A DNA stretch of 64,000 nucleotides from contig OX465592.1 in NCBI GenBank assembly GCA_950022655.1, positions 4,733,544 to 4,797,543 on the forward strand. The letters are read 5' to 3'. This document shows, piece by piece, positions 42,363 through 53,369 of the stretch. Source of the DNA: Alentia gelatinosa (taxonomy: Eukaryota; Annelida; Polychaeta; Phyllodocida; Polynoidae). Within the stretch, counting starts at the first letter, position 1. Each line of letters begins with the position of its first letter. The notes beneath the pieces are model-generated. The model searched no databases. It had not been told where the DNA came from and worked only from the letters and a program-made list of their open reading frames with translations. The translations under genes were made by a program, and so were the position numbers.

Positions 42363-42838
42363 ATCCATACATACTTGCTGAAGGCAGTTGTAAATAGACC
42401 TGCATTCATGATCGGTCACTTTTGCTTTTGAAAATAACGGTTGGTTTGTGAGCAATGAAAATGCCCAAACACTTTCATCCACTTAGCCTTACATACCTGT
42501 GTTAGACACACACGTCTATGTATTAGACACACATTGATCTCACCGCTGGTATTTTTGTCTCATAGGCTTAACATCGGGAAATCGTTCTCCATACCCCTAC
42601 GAGTATTGCGGTCCGTTCTCCATGGTCTATATCCTGTATGTTATCCATTCTTTTAATGTGTATAGGGGTGAGATAAATACAGAAAGCAACTCGTTTTGGT
42701 CAAAGAAGTCATTCTGCAACTCGTTTGAATGCTACGTGATATTCACTCGGCTGTCGCCTCGTTCATATCACTCCGCATCAAACTCGTGGAGAACGACGAC
42801 TTTGAAGAAACCTTGTTGGTTTCTTCTCTATTCATCTA
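42363..42838. repeat. Inverted duplication, left copy (contains a clan element)
   Basis: TACTTGCTGAAGGCAGTTGT, AAATAGACCTGCATTCATGA, TTGTGAGCAATGAA and so on are the complement of 48780-48907. The similarity continues through the TTTATCTCACCCC-clan element (42536-42835; GATCTCACCGCTGG, ATAGGGGTGAGATAAATACA, hairpin loop CTCGGCTGTCGCCTCG) to the complement of 48470. Confidence 0.85.
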
Positions 42839-43059
42839 CTCTGACCTTCCTGTCACCTACGATCCCTCACCTACAATGACTCTATCCTCGCCTTCGTCTT
42901 TTTACGTCCGAGACCCCCGCCTCAAACTCCTATAAGTTCTTCTCTCTACACTACCAGACACAAGGGTTAAAGGAGTCAGCCCGCTGTCCCCAACACGCAC
43001 CCCTGCCATGTCACTGAGCTTACTCGCCATGTATACAGCTTTACCCAGGATTCTCCCGC

Positions 43060-43290
43060 CAGAGGGCCCTCCCGCCGCCCGCCTACTTCCGTCATGCGCA
43101 CTCCGACCTAATCCCGCCCCGCCACGCCCTCTAGCGAGCCCCATCCACAACCAGGATCAATCTCTGTTAGGGCCACAACTTGCGCCGCTGTAGCCTTCCA
43201 CTTGGTCGCACTTCCGGTGTAGCGATAATCGGGGGCCGCGTCCATCGTCCGCTGTTTTAACTGCGGGCTACTTCCGGTGGGCATTTCTCA
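43060..43290. promoter_or_regulatory. GC-rich promoter-like island with ETS sites
   Basis: ACTTCCGG occurs at 43210 and 43270 and TACTTCCG at 43084, with CCCGCCCCGCC (GC box) and TAGAGGGCG-like (complement) sites between. CpG density is high. No associated frame or exon is apparent in either direction. Confidence 0.3.
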
Positions 43291-43334
43291 CCGGTGTCTG
43301 TGTATTAATGAGAGGTTTACTGAGCTTGGTTCAG

Positions 43335-43792
43335 TCGGCACGCCTAACTAAGTCATCTTACAGGAAACAGGTGATTGAGCGATAATGAGGGATGTTAGGC
43401 CACCTCCGGCCAGATAGGTATCTCCTTTGACACCAGAGGGAAGCACCTGGATCACGGCCCATACTGAGCGTACTTTGCAGTGACCAGGTCTGAGTCGTAG
43501 GCAATCATTCCCCCATTCACAAGCTCGTACCAAGTGTAGGGGGCTGGTCAGTTCCGCAGATGCCCCTCTTTTTAAAATTTTGTTTAGCAATTTTTACTAA
43601 GGGAATGCTATGTGTACACAATCTCCCAAGTCTGCTATACAGCAATTCTTCCACTTAGACCCTAGCCCCCTACTCCGTATGCTAATGGTGGGTGTTAAGC
43701 CGAATAAGCAGAGGTACCATTTTTGTGTAAGTCTTTGGTATGACCCGACCGGGGTTTGAACCCTGATCTCCAATGCTTGAGGCAAATATGTT
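43335..43792 (-). mobile_element. SINE of mollusc/lophotrochozoan type
   Basis: On the minus strand ATCAGGGTTCAAACCCCGGT (B box) leads into CGGGTCATACCAAAGACTTA, AAAATGGTACCTCTGCTT and GAGTAGGGGGCTAGGG, then to CTGACCAGCCCCCTACAC and GGCCTAACATCCCTCATTAT. From memory this tract (GGTCATACCAAAGACTTT .. AAAAATGGTAC) is common in mollusc SINEs. The 62-codon and 80-codon minus frames are inside it and are not genes. Confidence 0.65.
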
Positions 43793-44690
43793 CAGGTGTA
43801 GGGGCTGGTCGGTTCTGGTGATTCTCGTCTCAGAAGTAGGGGCTGGTCGGTTCTGGTGATTCTCGTCTCAGAAGTAGGGGCTGGTCGGTTCTGGTGATTC
43901 TCGTCTCAGGTGTAGGGGCTGGTCAGTTCTGGTGATTCTCGTCTCAGAAGTAGGGGCTGGTCGGTTCTGGTAATTCTCGTCTCAGGTGTAGGGGCTGGTC
44001 AGTTCTGGTGATTCTCGTCTCAGAAGTAGGGGCTGGTCGGTTCTGGTGATTCTCGTCTCAGAAGTAGGGGCTGGTCAGTTCTGGTGATTCTCGTCTCAGG
44101 TGTAGGGGCTGGTCAGTTCTGGTGATTCTCGCCTCAGAAGTAGGGGCTGGTCGGTTCTGGTGATTCTCGTCTCAGGTGTAGGGGCTGGTCGGTTCTGGTA
44201 ATTCTCGTCTCAGGTGTAGGGGCTGGTCAGTTCTGGTGATTCTCGTCTCAGAAGTAGGGGCTGGTCGGTTCTGGTGATTCTCGTCTCAGAAGTAGGGGCT
44301 GGTCGGTTCTGGTGATTCTCGTCTCAGAAGTAGGGGCTGGTCAGTTCTGGTGATTCTCGTCTCAGGTGTAGGGGCTGGTCGGTTCTGGTGATTCTCGTCT
44401 CAGAAGTAGGGGCTGGTCAGTTCTGGTGATTCTCGTCTCAGAAGTAGGGGCTGGTCGGTTCTGGTGATTCTCGTCTCAGGTGTAGGGGCTGGTCGGTTCT
44501 GGTGATTCTCGTCTCAGAAGTAGGGGCTGGTCGGTTCTGGTGATTCTCGTCTCAGGTGTAGGGGCTGGTCAGTTCTGGTGATTCTCGTCTCAGGTGTAGG
44601 GGCTGGTCGGTTCTGGTGATTCTCGTCTCAGAAGTAGGGGCTGGTCAGTTCTGGTGATGCTCTTCTCTGGTGTAGAGGCTGGTTGGTTCC
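43793..44690. repeat. 38-bp minisatellite (GTAGGGGCTGGTCGGTTCTG)n, ~23 copies
   Basis: Units of GTAGGGGCTGGTCGGTTCTG + GTGATTCTCGTCTCAGAA or ..CAGGT, with GGTCAGTT variants. The core GTAGGGGCTGGTCAGTTC also occurs once inside the adjoining SINE (about 43535), so the array probably grew from SINE-derived sequence. Confidence 0.96.
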
Positions 44691-44764
44691 GGTGATGCTC
44701 GAACATTATTAAAGCATTCTTGCAAGAACTATATACATTGCCTAGTTACAGAGAAACTTAGTAG

Positions 44765-45045
44765 AAACTGAACTCGAGTTAGTTGTGTTAGTGTGTTTTG
44801 CATGATGGGCAGGTCGCGAATTACTACGCGAGGCGTTAGCTGAGCATTGTGAGAAGCAGACCTGACAAGAGTGCAATAAACACCAACACTACTAACTCGA
44901 GTTCAGTTTAGTATTCATCCTACCCCGTCTCCAATAATTCATTTGTTACCATCGTGCAATAAATTACACTTTACTGCACGCCCGTCCGAATACAGTCAGC
45001 CAATGTTAAGCCTATGACGTTTTTTATCAAGGTATGATAATTCCA
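44765..45045. mobile_element. Foldback element with CCTACCCC / TATCAAGG module
   Basis: AAACTGAACTCGAGTTAGTTG (44767-) and CTAACTCGAGTTCAGTTTA (44893-44912) form a hairpin around GCGAATTACTACGCGAGGCG. The joined module runs from CATCCTACCCCGTC through CAATGTTAAGCCTATGACGT to TTTTATCAAGGTATGATAAT, the same layout as at 3860-3990. Confidence 0.75.
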
Positions 45046-45722
45046 GTGGACCGCATGAAAACTATCCATATACTATCTGCGTACTATACACTGTCATATT
45101 GAGACAGGAGCAGGGTGCCAGCGTCTCAGGGTCTTAGAGGCGTGCCCAGCTGACCATGACTAATCACTCAAGATCAAAATACATCATTGACCCACTGGTG
45201 CTTGATATGTTTGTATCCTAGACTCTAGAAATTGGCAAGTTGAAAGGGTGCAACTTGGTTACTGAAAACTATCCATAGACTGAATATAACCCAAACCATT
45301 TCATTGTTATTCATTTATAATTGCACCTTCATTCATCAATGATGAACATTCTTTTTGCTCCTCGTCTGTCACAGAGCTGTGGTAACAGGTGTAGTTTTTG
45401 TAGAGCTTTAATCAAAGTCCTGTCTTAGACAATAGTGCAGCCATACAATTCATCTCAGTGTGATGCCTCATTAAATTCATATTTTCTATCATAAGGTAAC
45501 ATTCTGATCTTTTTTAAATTCTAATCCATTATCTTAATGATAACAAACATTTCCAATTACTCAGTAAAGGAATCAATATCATCGCCAGAGAGATGTCGAA
45601 TGTTAAATCACATTTCGTTAAAATATTTCTAGCATAATTGGGTTTCATCAAAGGGAGGTGTTTTCTGTTTCCAGACCGTTTTGTGAGTATTCTGGTTGTT
45701 AAAGGCAAATCTTACAATACAT
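45046..45722. other. Unannotated stretch
   Basis: GAAAACTATCCATA occurs at 45057 and again near 45264 (direct repeat about 207 bp apart). A similar ATCCATA/TGGATAGTTTTCTG lies at 52795. Possibly an unclassified repeat; no gene. Confidence 0.4.
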
Positions 45723-45725
45723 AGT

Positions 45726-46082
45726 GGTGCCATCTGGTGATTTTCAAATACTGACAATTATCAATTAAAACCAGCTTCTTTGACTTATTCTAATATCAAA
45801 CGAGTGCCGTATAACATATTATTGAGTTTCACCAAACCCAATAATTTAGGCCATTTACATATGAAATGTCACCACCCTTGTTTTTGACAATTAAGGAAAA
45901 CCATATGTTTCAGTACATTTCCTATGTAGATCAAACAAATGTAAATTGGCCTATTTTACCTATTGGGATTGGAGCAACTGGACAAAATGCTAAATCTACT
46001 CATTTAGAATTAGAATGAATCACAAAGAACCAGTTTAACTAATAATTGACAATATTTCAAAATCACCAGGTGGCGCCACCGT
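45726..46082. mobile_element. ~355-bp TIR element ending in CTCF-like sites
   Basis: GTGGTGCCATCTGGTGATTT, CAAATACTGACAATTATCAA and TTAAAACCAG on the left are mirrored by CCAGTTTAACTAATAATTGA, CAATATTTCAAAATCACCAG and GTGGCGCCAC on the right. A second copy lies at 53540-53860. The outermost 15 bp of each arm match a CTCF core at 14 of 15 positions. Confidence 0.75.
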
Positions 46083-46640
46083 GAATTGTAGGTCATGCCT
46101 TTAAGGTGCTGCTTTGCTGATAACATTTACAAATCTTCTCATGTTTCATATTGTGGACCCCTTTCCAGTGTTCATATTATTTTTCCTGCCTCTACGAGGG
46201 CCAGGTCTAAGGAAGCCCATTATAAAAACGGCTCCTTCCTCTCCTGCTTTCATCCCTCCCCTTCACAGATAGCCTGATATCTGCACATGCGCACAAGCAG
46301 AACTGAGGGAGATAGGGAGCAAGTAAAAGACAAATCAGGCGTAAACTAACAGGCAGCACTTCACAGAGAAACCGTTCCGTTTACAGCACATAGTCCGCTT
46401 TTTAATTGTGCCATCGCAGTTTCGTTCCGTGTCTACCATCCATCATGCCGCCTTTTATGAACCAGTGGCGCCCTCTAGACGAACGCCGATCAATCATGGC
46501 TCCACAGTGGGCCATTTCCGGTTTTAAAAGAAGAGTGGGCTCTAACATGTAACATCAGCCGTCTTAGAGACCCCCTTTATCGCTCACGCCGAGTGAGTGA
46601 ATCTGGAGAAGAAAATACAAGTTTCTGCAGTGCCTGAATT
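46083..46640. other. Unannotated stretch, CpG-rich near 46.4-46.5 kb
   Basis: 46430-46520 holds CCATCATGCCGCC, GGCGCCCTCTAGACG (a CTCF-like core on the minus strand, 46467-46481) and ATTTCCGG. A promoter or insulator is possible; no transcript visible. Confidence 0.35.
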
Positions 46641-46674
46641 TCCAAGACACGCGAAGATCGTCATATTAAATGTC

Positions 46675-47660
46675 CACTGAGCATGGCCACATTTTAAAAG
46701 ATATGGTCACAGTAAACATTCAAGAAGACTTCATTATGTCAGAGATGATCGCAGTAAACATTCACTGAGCGAGACTTCATTTTATCAGAGACGGTCGCAG
46801 AAAATATTCACTGAGCAACACTTCATTAAATCATCGCAGTAAAAATTCACTTAGCGAAAGTTGATTATATCAGAGATGGTTGCAGTAAACATTTACTGAG
46901 CGAGACTTCATTATGTCAGAGATGATCGCAGTAAACATTCACTTAGCGAAATTTGATTTTTTCAGAGATAGTCGCAGTAAAAATTCACTTAGCGAAATTT
47001 GTTTTTTTCAGAGATGGGCGCAGTAAAAATTCACTTAGCGAAATTTGATTATGTCAGAGATGGTCGCAGTAAACATTTACTGAGCGAGACTTCATTATAT
47101 CAGAGTTGATCTTGGTAAACATTCACTTAGCGAAATTAGATTTTTTTTCAGAGATGGTCGCAGTAAAAATTCACCTAGCAAAATTTGATTATTTCAGAGA
47201 TGGTCGCAGTAAACATTTACTGAGCGAGACTTCATTATATCAGAGTTGGTCGGGGTAAACATTCACCGAGGGTGATTCGCTAAAGCAGAGATAGTCACAG
47301 TAAACGGTTCACCAAGTGTGACATTATCATATCAGAGATAGCCAAAGTAAAGATTCACTGAGCGAGACTTCATTATATCAGAGTTGGTCGGGGTAAACAT
47401 TCACCGAGTGTGTCACAGCAGAGATAGTCACAGTAAACGGTTCACCAAGTGTGACATTATGATATCAGAGATAGCCAAAGTAAAGATTCACTGAACGAGA
47501 CTTCATTATATCAGAGATAGTCAGAGGAAATGTTTGCTGACTTTGATTTCATTATATCAGAGACAATTGCAGTAAACATTCAGTGAGCGAGACTTCATTA
47601 TATCAGAGATGGTCACAGTAAACATTTACTGAGTGAAACTTCATTATTTCAGAGATGCTT
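46675..47660. repeat. ~46-bp minisatellite (TCAGAGATGGTCGCAGTAAACATTCAC..)n
   Basis: About 20 units with TATCAGAGATGGTCGCAGTA, AACATTCACTGAGC and GAGACTTCATTA. AAATTTGATT variants cluster in the middle, and a ~120-bp block (GGGGTAAACATTCACCGAG .. AGCCAAAGTAAAGATTCACT) near 47250 is repeated near 47390. Confidence 0.93.
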
Positions 47661-48040
47661 GTGCACCTGCTTGTGATGGTTGTGATTGTGAACGAGCAAG
47701 TGAACGATTGAAATACAGTGGCTAATATATGCCCTTCCTGTATTGATTAACATAATGTTGATATAGAGCACAGGATCATCTTTTTTCAAAACAAGTTGAA
47801 GCTGCCTATTTGATCCTGGGACTGTTATTGAATTTTAATATCTACTTCTATGATATGCAAATACTCCAGGAATGTAGAGGTGATGAAGAATCATGCCTTT
47901 TTCTTTCATTGGTCCGGCTTCAACAACGGCGTCTGGTATGCAGATAATCCCCGAAATTAATGGGGACCCATCAGTAATTTTTACTGAAAGATTTGTCTGG
48001 TATTATGAGCTGGTTAGACATTCGGCTTGAGCGCAGGCAC
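47661..48040. other. Unannotated stretch
   Basis: Unique sequence with an ATGCAAAT octamer at about 47856. No gene recognised. Confidence 0.4.
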
Positions 48041-48044
48041 TTTC

Positions 48045-48254
48045 CAAAAGAGAGGTGTGTGTGTCTAAGACAGAGGTGTGTGTCTACGACAGGGTATTTG
48101 TCTAATACGGAGGTGTGTGTCTAATAGAGGTGAGTGTGTATCTAAGACAGAGGTGTGTCAAAGACAGAGGTGTGTGTTTGATAGAGGTGTGTGTGTCTAA
48201 GACAGAGGTGTGTGTCTAAGACAGAGGTATGTCTAATAGAGAGTCATAAGACCC
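48045..48254. repeat. Minisatellite (GACAGAGGTGTGTGTCTAA)n
   Basis: Irregular units of about 19-22 bp. The array is broken by the element at 48255-48420; units resume at 48421-48470 and again at 48750-48795 after the clan element. Confidence 0.88.
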
Positions 48255-48420
48255 GTTTCCATTGGCCGACGAAAACGGTGTAGTCTGTTTCCATTGGCCA
48301 TCAACGATATACAGTCAATTGACGGACCTAAAGCACTGCTGAAGCAAAATGTAAACAGACAATTAGGAGAATACAGAAAACAAACACAGAAAATTTTCTT
48401 GGCCAATGGAAAAGGGCCTT
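48255..48420. mobile_element. ~165-bp MITE with CCCGTTTCCATTGGCC ends
   Basis: CCCGTTTCCATTGGCCGAC on the left and TTGGCCAATGGAAAAGGG on the right are inverted. Inserted between two AATAGAGAG units of the minisatellite. A left end of the same family (CTCGTTTCCATTGGCCGACG) occurs at 19033. Confidence 0.75.
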
Positions 48421-48469
48421 AATAGAGAGCTATATGTCTAATACAGAGGCTTGTATGTCTAACGTAGAG

Positions 48470-48907
48470 ATTAAAGAAAAAAACCAACAAGTTTAAGTCA
48501 AAGTCGTCGTTCCTACGAGTTTGATGAAGAGTGATATGAATGAGGCGACAGCCGAAAGAATACATATAGCATTTTGACCAAAGCGAGTAGCTTTTTGAAT
48601 TTATCTCACCCCTCCCTGTACACAGTAAACGAATGGACGTCAAACAGGATATAGACCATGGAGGACGAACTGCAATACTCATACGGGCATGGAGAATGAG
48701 TTCCCAATGTTAAGCCTATGGGACAAAAATACCAGCGGTGAGATCAATGTGTGTCTAATACAGAGATGTGTGTGTCTAACACAGGTGTGTAAGGCTAAGA
48801 GGATGAAAGTGTTTGGGCATGTTCATTGCTCACAAACCAACCGTCATTTTCAAAAGCAAAAGTAGTCGATCATGAATGCAGGTCTATTTACAACTGCCTT
48901 CAGCAAG
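48470..48907. repeat. Inverted duplication, right copy (contains a clan element)
   Basis: Complement of 42363-42838, 5.6 kb apart. Includes the TTTATCTCACCCC element (48475-48750) and beyond it about 120 bp of shared non-element sequence (GAAAGTGTTTGGGCATG, CTCACAAACCAACCGTCATT). Sharing of flanks means duplication of a segment, or a larger element than the hairpins alone. Confidence 0.83.
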
Positions 48908-49345
48908 TATGTGCAGGAGTTCATCTTTAATGGATCTTATCTGTGTGCAGCTAAAATCTTATTTCTATATGTAATCATAGAGTACATACCACCATCATTC
49001 AAAGAAAGAAATCTACTCAAGTCTGCTCCATATCACATGAGAAGAAGTAAAGAAATTGTATAAAATCGACACAATTGTGAAGTGCAAAGTAAATCGAATT
49101 CCAGGGAAATATCTATATCATCGCCGGACCTAAATAATCCAATTGTAAGAAGGAGATGCAGGACTCAGCGAAGTCTGCGTAAAGGACCCTCCAGAGTATA
49201 AGACCAATGAATATTTATGGAAACATGGATAATAACGCAGGAGTGGTACAAAGCTGGAGGCAGCAGTGGCCGAGGTCCCCGAGGAACTGTTAGAGAGTGT
49301 AGACGATAGCAGCTGCTTCATAAAGGAATCTATCAGACGAGACCA
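48908..49345. other. Unannotated stretch
   Basis: 63-codon frames on each strand, no family or splice evidence. Confidence 0.4.
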
Positions 49346-49672
49346 ACATGACCTGCCCTGCTACTGTCTACACTAACATGAACTGCCCTACCACCACCTA
49401 CACCAACATGACCTGCCCTACCACCACCCACACCAACATGACCTGCCCTACCACCACCTACACCAACATGACCTGCCCTACCACCACCCACACCAACATG
49501 ACCTGCCCTACCACCACCTACACCAACATGACCTGCCCTACCACCTACACCAAAATGACCTGCCCTACCACCACCTACACCAACATGACCTGCCCTACAA
49601 CCACCTACACCAACATGACCTGCCCTACCACCCACACAAACATGACCTGCCCTACCACCACCTACACCAGGG
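49346..49672. repeat. 30-bp minisatellite (ACATGACCTGCCCTACCACC)n, ~11 copies
   Basis: Unit ACATGACCTGCCCTACCACC + ACCTACACCA, with a few 24-27-bp units. The period is a multiple of 3, so a + frame (MTCPTTTYTN) and a minus frame (GGGRAGHVGV) stay open. No evidence of translation. Confidence 0.96.
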
Positions 49673-50420
49673 TCAAGGCCTTGGGCAGACTTTCTCTCAC
49701 TGGAACATAGTTTCACTCTAGTATTAAAATCATCTTTAAGATGAGGATAATGAGTCGATACCTCTAACTTCACACGAGCTTACTTACTCTCGTGCTCAGT
49801 ATATAACTCTTTTACCTTTTTCCTAAACATATCGATATGTTCTGATGTCTGTATTTCTTAGCTATGGACGTTTAATAGAATTTCCCATCTATCTGTGTAG
49901 CTGAACTGGTTAGGTATTCTGACACCGACAATAGGCCAAAAGGCGGAAGGCTATAGATCCATAATATAAGATCTGATAGAACTGAACATTTATGTTGATT
50001 AATAAAATTCTAACAAAGGGTATTTTGTACCTCCGGATGAAGTATTTCTCTGTCCGTTTAGATTAATTCAAAAGCGCGGAAACTTGAGAATTTCATAGCT
50101 TAAGTTCTTCATTCGATTTTGATGGTATTTGACTTAGAAAACTTCGATGAAACAATACTGTCTGGCACATTTTGATGTTTTGTATCCATTCCATTTTAGA
50201 AAACGCTATGATTAAAAGAACCTCTTTGAAGGAATGACGATTATGCACAATATGAATCATTAATCTGAACACTGCACACTTTGTAGGAATATGCAGGCAT
50301 GCCAAAGATAAACAATCATGAATAAATCATCATGATGCTGGTTTTAGCGATCTAGGGAAAACAAGGTACCGACTGCAATATGAGTTAGGATTTTGATAAT
50401 TTTCAGTGGTTCGCCAGATA
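49673..50420. other. Unannotated stretch
   Basis: AT-rich, with a 70-codon minus frame at 50093-50305. No gene recognised. Confidence 0.4.
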
Positions 50421-50800
50421 TTATCTCACCTCTGGTATTCGTTCTCCATAGACTTAAAATTGGGGGTCTTAGATTATTCAACAGGCCTCTGAGAGTAGAA
50501 GAATGGCTCGCAATTATGTCGTGAATTTTCAGAATATTCTACTGAGTGTACCTTTTGTTTATGATAAACTCAAACCTTTCGGGTTAGAGACTGAGAGAAT
50601 TTTAATTATGAATCTTTGCCAATGTTTCACCCAGAGCTTCTTTTAGGTTTCCTTCCCTTTATCTCACCCCTGGTATTTTCCCCGTAGACTTACGATTGGG
50701 AACTCGTACGCAATGCCCATGGAGTATTTAGTAAAAATACTCAATGGGGGATTAAGTCACAAATGTTAGCCTTTTGTGTACACTTTTATAGGTTTCCTCT
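50421..50800. mobile_element. Two partial foldback elements, TTTATCTCACCCC clan
   Basis: TTATCTCACCTCTGGTATTC, CTCCATAGACTTAAAATTGG (50426-50467) starts one copy, cut short by a segment containing AGATTATTCAACAGG. TTTATCTCACCCCTGGTA, GTAGACTTACGATTGGGAAC and AATACTCAATGGGGGATTAA (50659-50755) is a second. Confidence 0.7.
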
Positions 50801-50839
50801 ATAATAAAATGCAATATTTACTCCATAATGAAATGCAAT

Positions 50840-52290
50840 GTCACTGTTTGTCTGTTTGTCACTTTGTTGTTGCTGTTTGTTACTGTGTTGTTGCTGTCTT
50901 GTTGCTGTTTGTCACTTTGTTGTTGCTGTTTGTTACTGTGTTGTTACTGTGTTGTTGCTGTTTGTCACTTTGTTGTTGCTGTTTGTTACTCTGTTGTTGC
51001 TGTGTGTCACTGACTTGTTGCTGTATGTCACTGTGTTGTTGCTGTATGTCACTGTTGTGTTGCTGTTTGTCATCGTGTTGTTGCTGTATGTCACTGTCTT
51101 GTTGCTGTTTGTCACTGTGTTGTTGCTGTATGTCACTGTGTTGTTGCTGTTTGTCACTTTGTTGTTGCTGTTTGTTACTGTGTTGTTGCTGTCTTGTTGC
51201 TGTTTGTCACTTTGTTGTTGCTGTTTGTTACTGTGTTGTTACTGTGTTGTTGCTGTTTGTCACTTTGTTGTTGCTGTTTGTTACTCTGTTGTTGCTGTAT
51301 GTCATTGTGTTGTTGCTGTTTGGCACTGTGTTGTTGCTGTATGTCACTGTGTTGTTGCTGTTTTTCACTGTATTGTCGCTGTTTTGTTGCTGTGTTGTTG
51401 CTGTTTGTTACTGTCTTTTTGCTGTTTATCACTTTCTTGTTGCTGTTTTTTTTTACTGTAGTGTGGCTGTTTGTCATTGTGTTCTTGTTGCTGTATGTCA
51501 CTTTCTTGTTGCTGTATGTCACTGTGTTGTTGCTGTATATCATTGTGTTGTTGCTGTTTGGCAATGTGTTGTTGCTGTTTGGCATTGTCTTGTTGTCGTT
51601 TCTCACTGTCTTGCTGTTGTCTTGTTGCGTGTGTTGCTGTATGTCATTGTGTTGTTGCTGTATATAACAGTGTTGTTGCTGTATGTCACTGTCTTGCTGC
51701 TGTTTGTCAATGTGTTGTTATTGTTTGTCACTGTGTTGTTGCTGTTTGTCACTGTGTTGTTGCTGTTTGTCAATGTCTTGTTGCTGTTTGTCAATGTCTT
51801 GTTGCTGTTTGTCAATGTCTTGTTGCTGTTTATAACTATGTTGTTGCTGTATGTCACTTTGTTGTTGCTGTATATCACTGTGTTGTTGCTGTTTGTCATT
51901 GTCTTGTTGCTGTTTCTCACTGTCTTGCTGTTGTCTTGTTGCGTGTGTTGCTGTATGTCATTGTGTTGTTGCTGTATATAACAGTGTTGTTGCTGTTTCT
52001 CACTGTCTTGCTGCTGTCTTGTTGCGTGTGTTGCTGTATGTCACTGTCTTGTTGCTGTTTGTCACTGTGTTGTTGCTGTTTCTCACTGTCTTGCTGCTGT
52101 CTTGTTGCGTGTGTTGCTGTATGTCACTGTGTTGTTGCTGTTTGTCACTGTGTTGTTGCTGTTTCTCACTGTCTTGCTGTTGTCTTGTTGCGTGTGTTGC
52201 TGTATGTCATTGTGTTGTTGCTGTATATAACAGTGTTGTTGCTGTTTCTCACTGTCTTGCTGCTGTCTTGTTGCGTGTGTCGCTGTTCAT
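50840..52290. repeat. 21-bp minisatellite (CTGTTTGTCACTGTGTTGTTG)n, ~68 copies
   Basis: Units of CTGTTTGTCACTGTGTTGTTG with TATGTCA, CTTGTTG and TCTCACTGTCTTG variants. A ~110-bp block (GTCTTGTTGCGTGTGTTGCT ... TATATAACAGTG) recurs four to five times from 51610. Frames up to 401 codons (LLLFVTV, VVAVCHC, SNNTVTY) are artefacts of the 21-bp period. Confidence 0.96.
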
Positions 52291-53160
52291 CATTATTTGC
52301 TTATTACTTACATCCTACAGGTTCCACCTTGTTATCATATGACGGTCGTTATCGCACAAAGCTCCACAAACCCAGAGTCTAGACTCAGACATCTCTCATT
52401 AGTCTCATCAATCTGACCTCAGGCATCCTTGGTGAAACATTGAATTCAGCACGAAGTAAAATCATGGTGAAGGAAGTAAAGCTTCAATTATCATTTCCGA
52501 AAAACAAACCATTCCTTAAATCATCTCAATTTTCTCCTCATTAAAGGTCAAATAAAACAAACCGTCTACGTTTGTAGTCCTTAAACTCCGTCATAAATCT
52601 CATCCCCCGAGTCTACACTACAGGTAAAGAAGGAGATTTTATTGTTGTTATTGAAAATTTGAAGTGTTTATTGACGAATTCCGTATCACTACAAAACAGG
52701 TGATTTTCAACTTAGTTTGTCAAAGGAAATACCCGAGAGATGAGCATGCAATCATAAATGAATAACAATCTAAAGGCTTGGGTCGTATTCGGTGTATGGA
52801 TAGTTTTCTGTAACCCCCTTGCAGCCAGTCAACTTGCCATTTCTCCAACAGCTTGTCTTGGATCGAATTCTGAAGTTGTACAGAACTAACCCGGAAGTCC
52901 AACATGCAGGATGTGCAAACTGAGCATGCGCAAAAATATGTTAATTAACTTCACTTCCCCAATCGTAGTCTCTATGAAATGCGGGAAGCTTGAGCAAAGG
53001 TAAGGCCGTTAGACCTTCTTCATATTCTCCAAGCGGAGTATAGTTCTATTAGAGGCATATAGCTGAGGGAAATATGTGTCCGGAGAGTTAAGATAACTTC
53101 CTGATTGATAATCCACTGGGCGAGAGTGACAGTGCCAACGGAGTCAAGTTACAATCAGTT
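52291..53160. other. Unannotated stretch
   Basis: Unique sequence with no supported frame. GGATAGTTTTCTGTAACCCC at 52797 resembles 26511 and may mark an old repeat. Confidence 0.4.
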
Positions 53161-53164
53161 TTGG

Positions 53165-53166
<2 letters not shown>

Positions 53167-53222
<56 letters not shown>

Positions 53223-53236
53223 TAATAATAATGATA
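53167..53236. repeat. (TAA)n microsatellite
   Basis: About 22 AAT/TAA triplets with minor interruptions (AACAATAATAATAATGATAAT). Confidence 0.98.
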
Positions 53237-53369
53237 ATGAAAAAACAGTAATGATGTCACTCGATAAATAGCAAAGTTCTGCTCCTTTTATGACACCCAT
53301 CATGATAGGATAATCTACCAATTGGATCACTATTCTGAAACATTGCTAATCTCAACTTCAAAATGTTTA

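Noticed and set aside
50776..52382. 401-codon Cys/Leu/Val frame resembling a membrane or metallothionein-like protein
   Set aside because: 21-bp array; equally long frames exist in the other phases and on the minus strand (Asn/Thr/Ser-rich).
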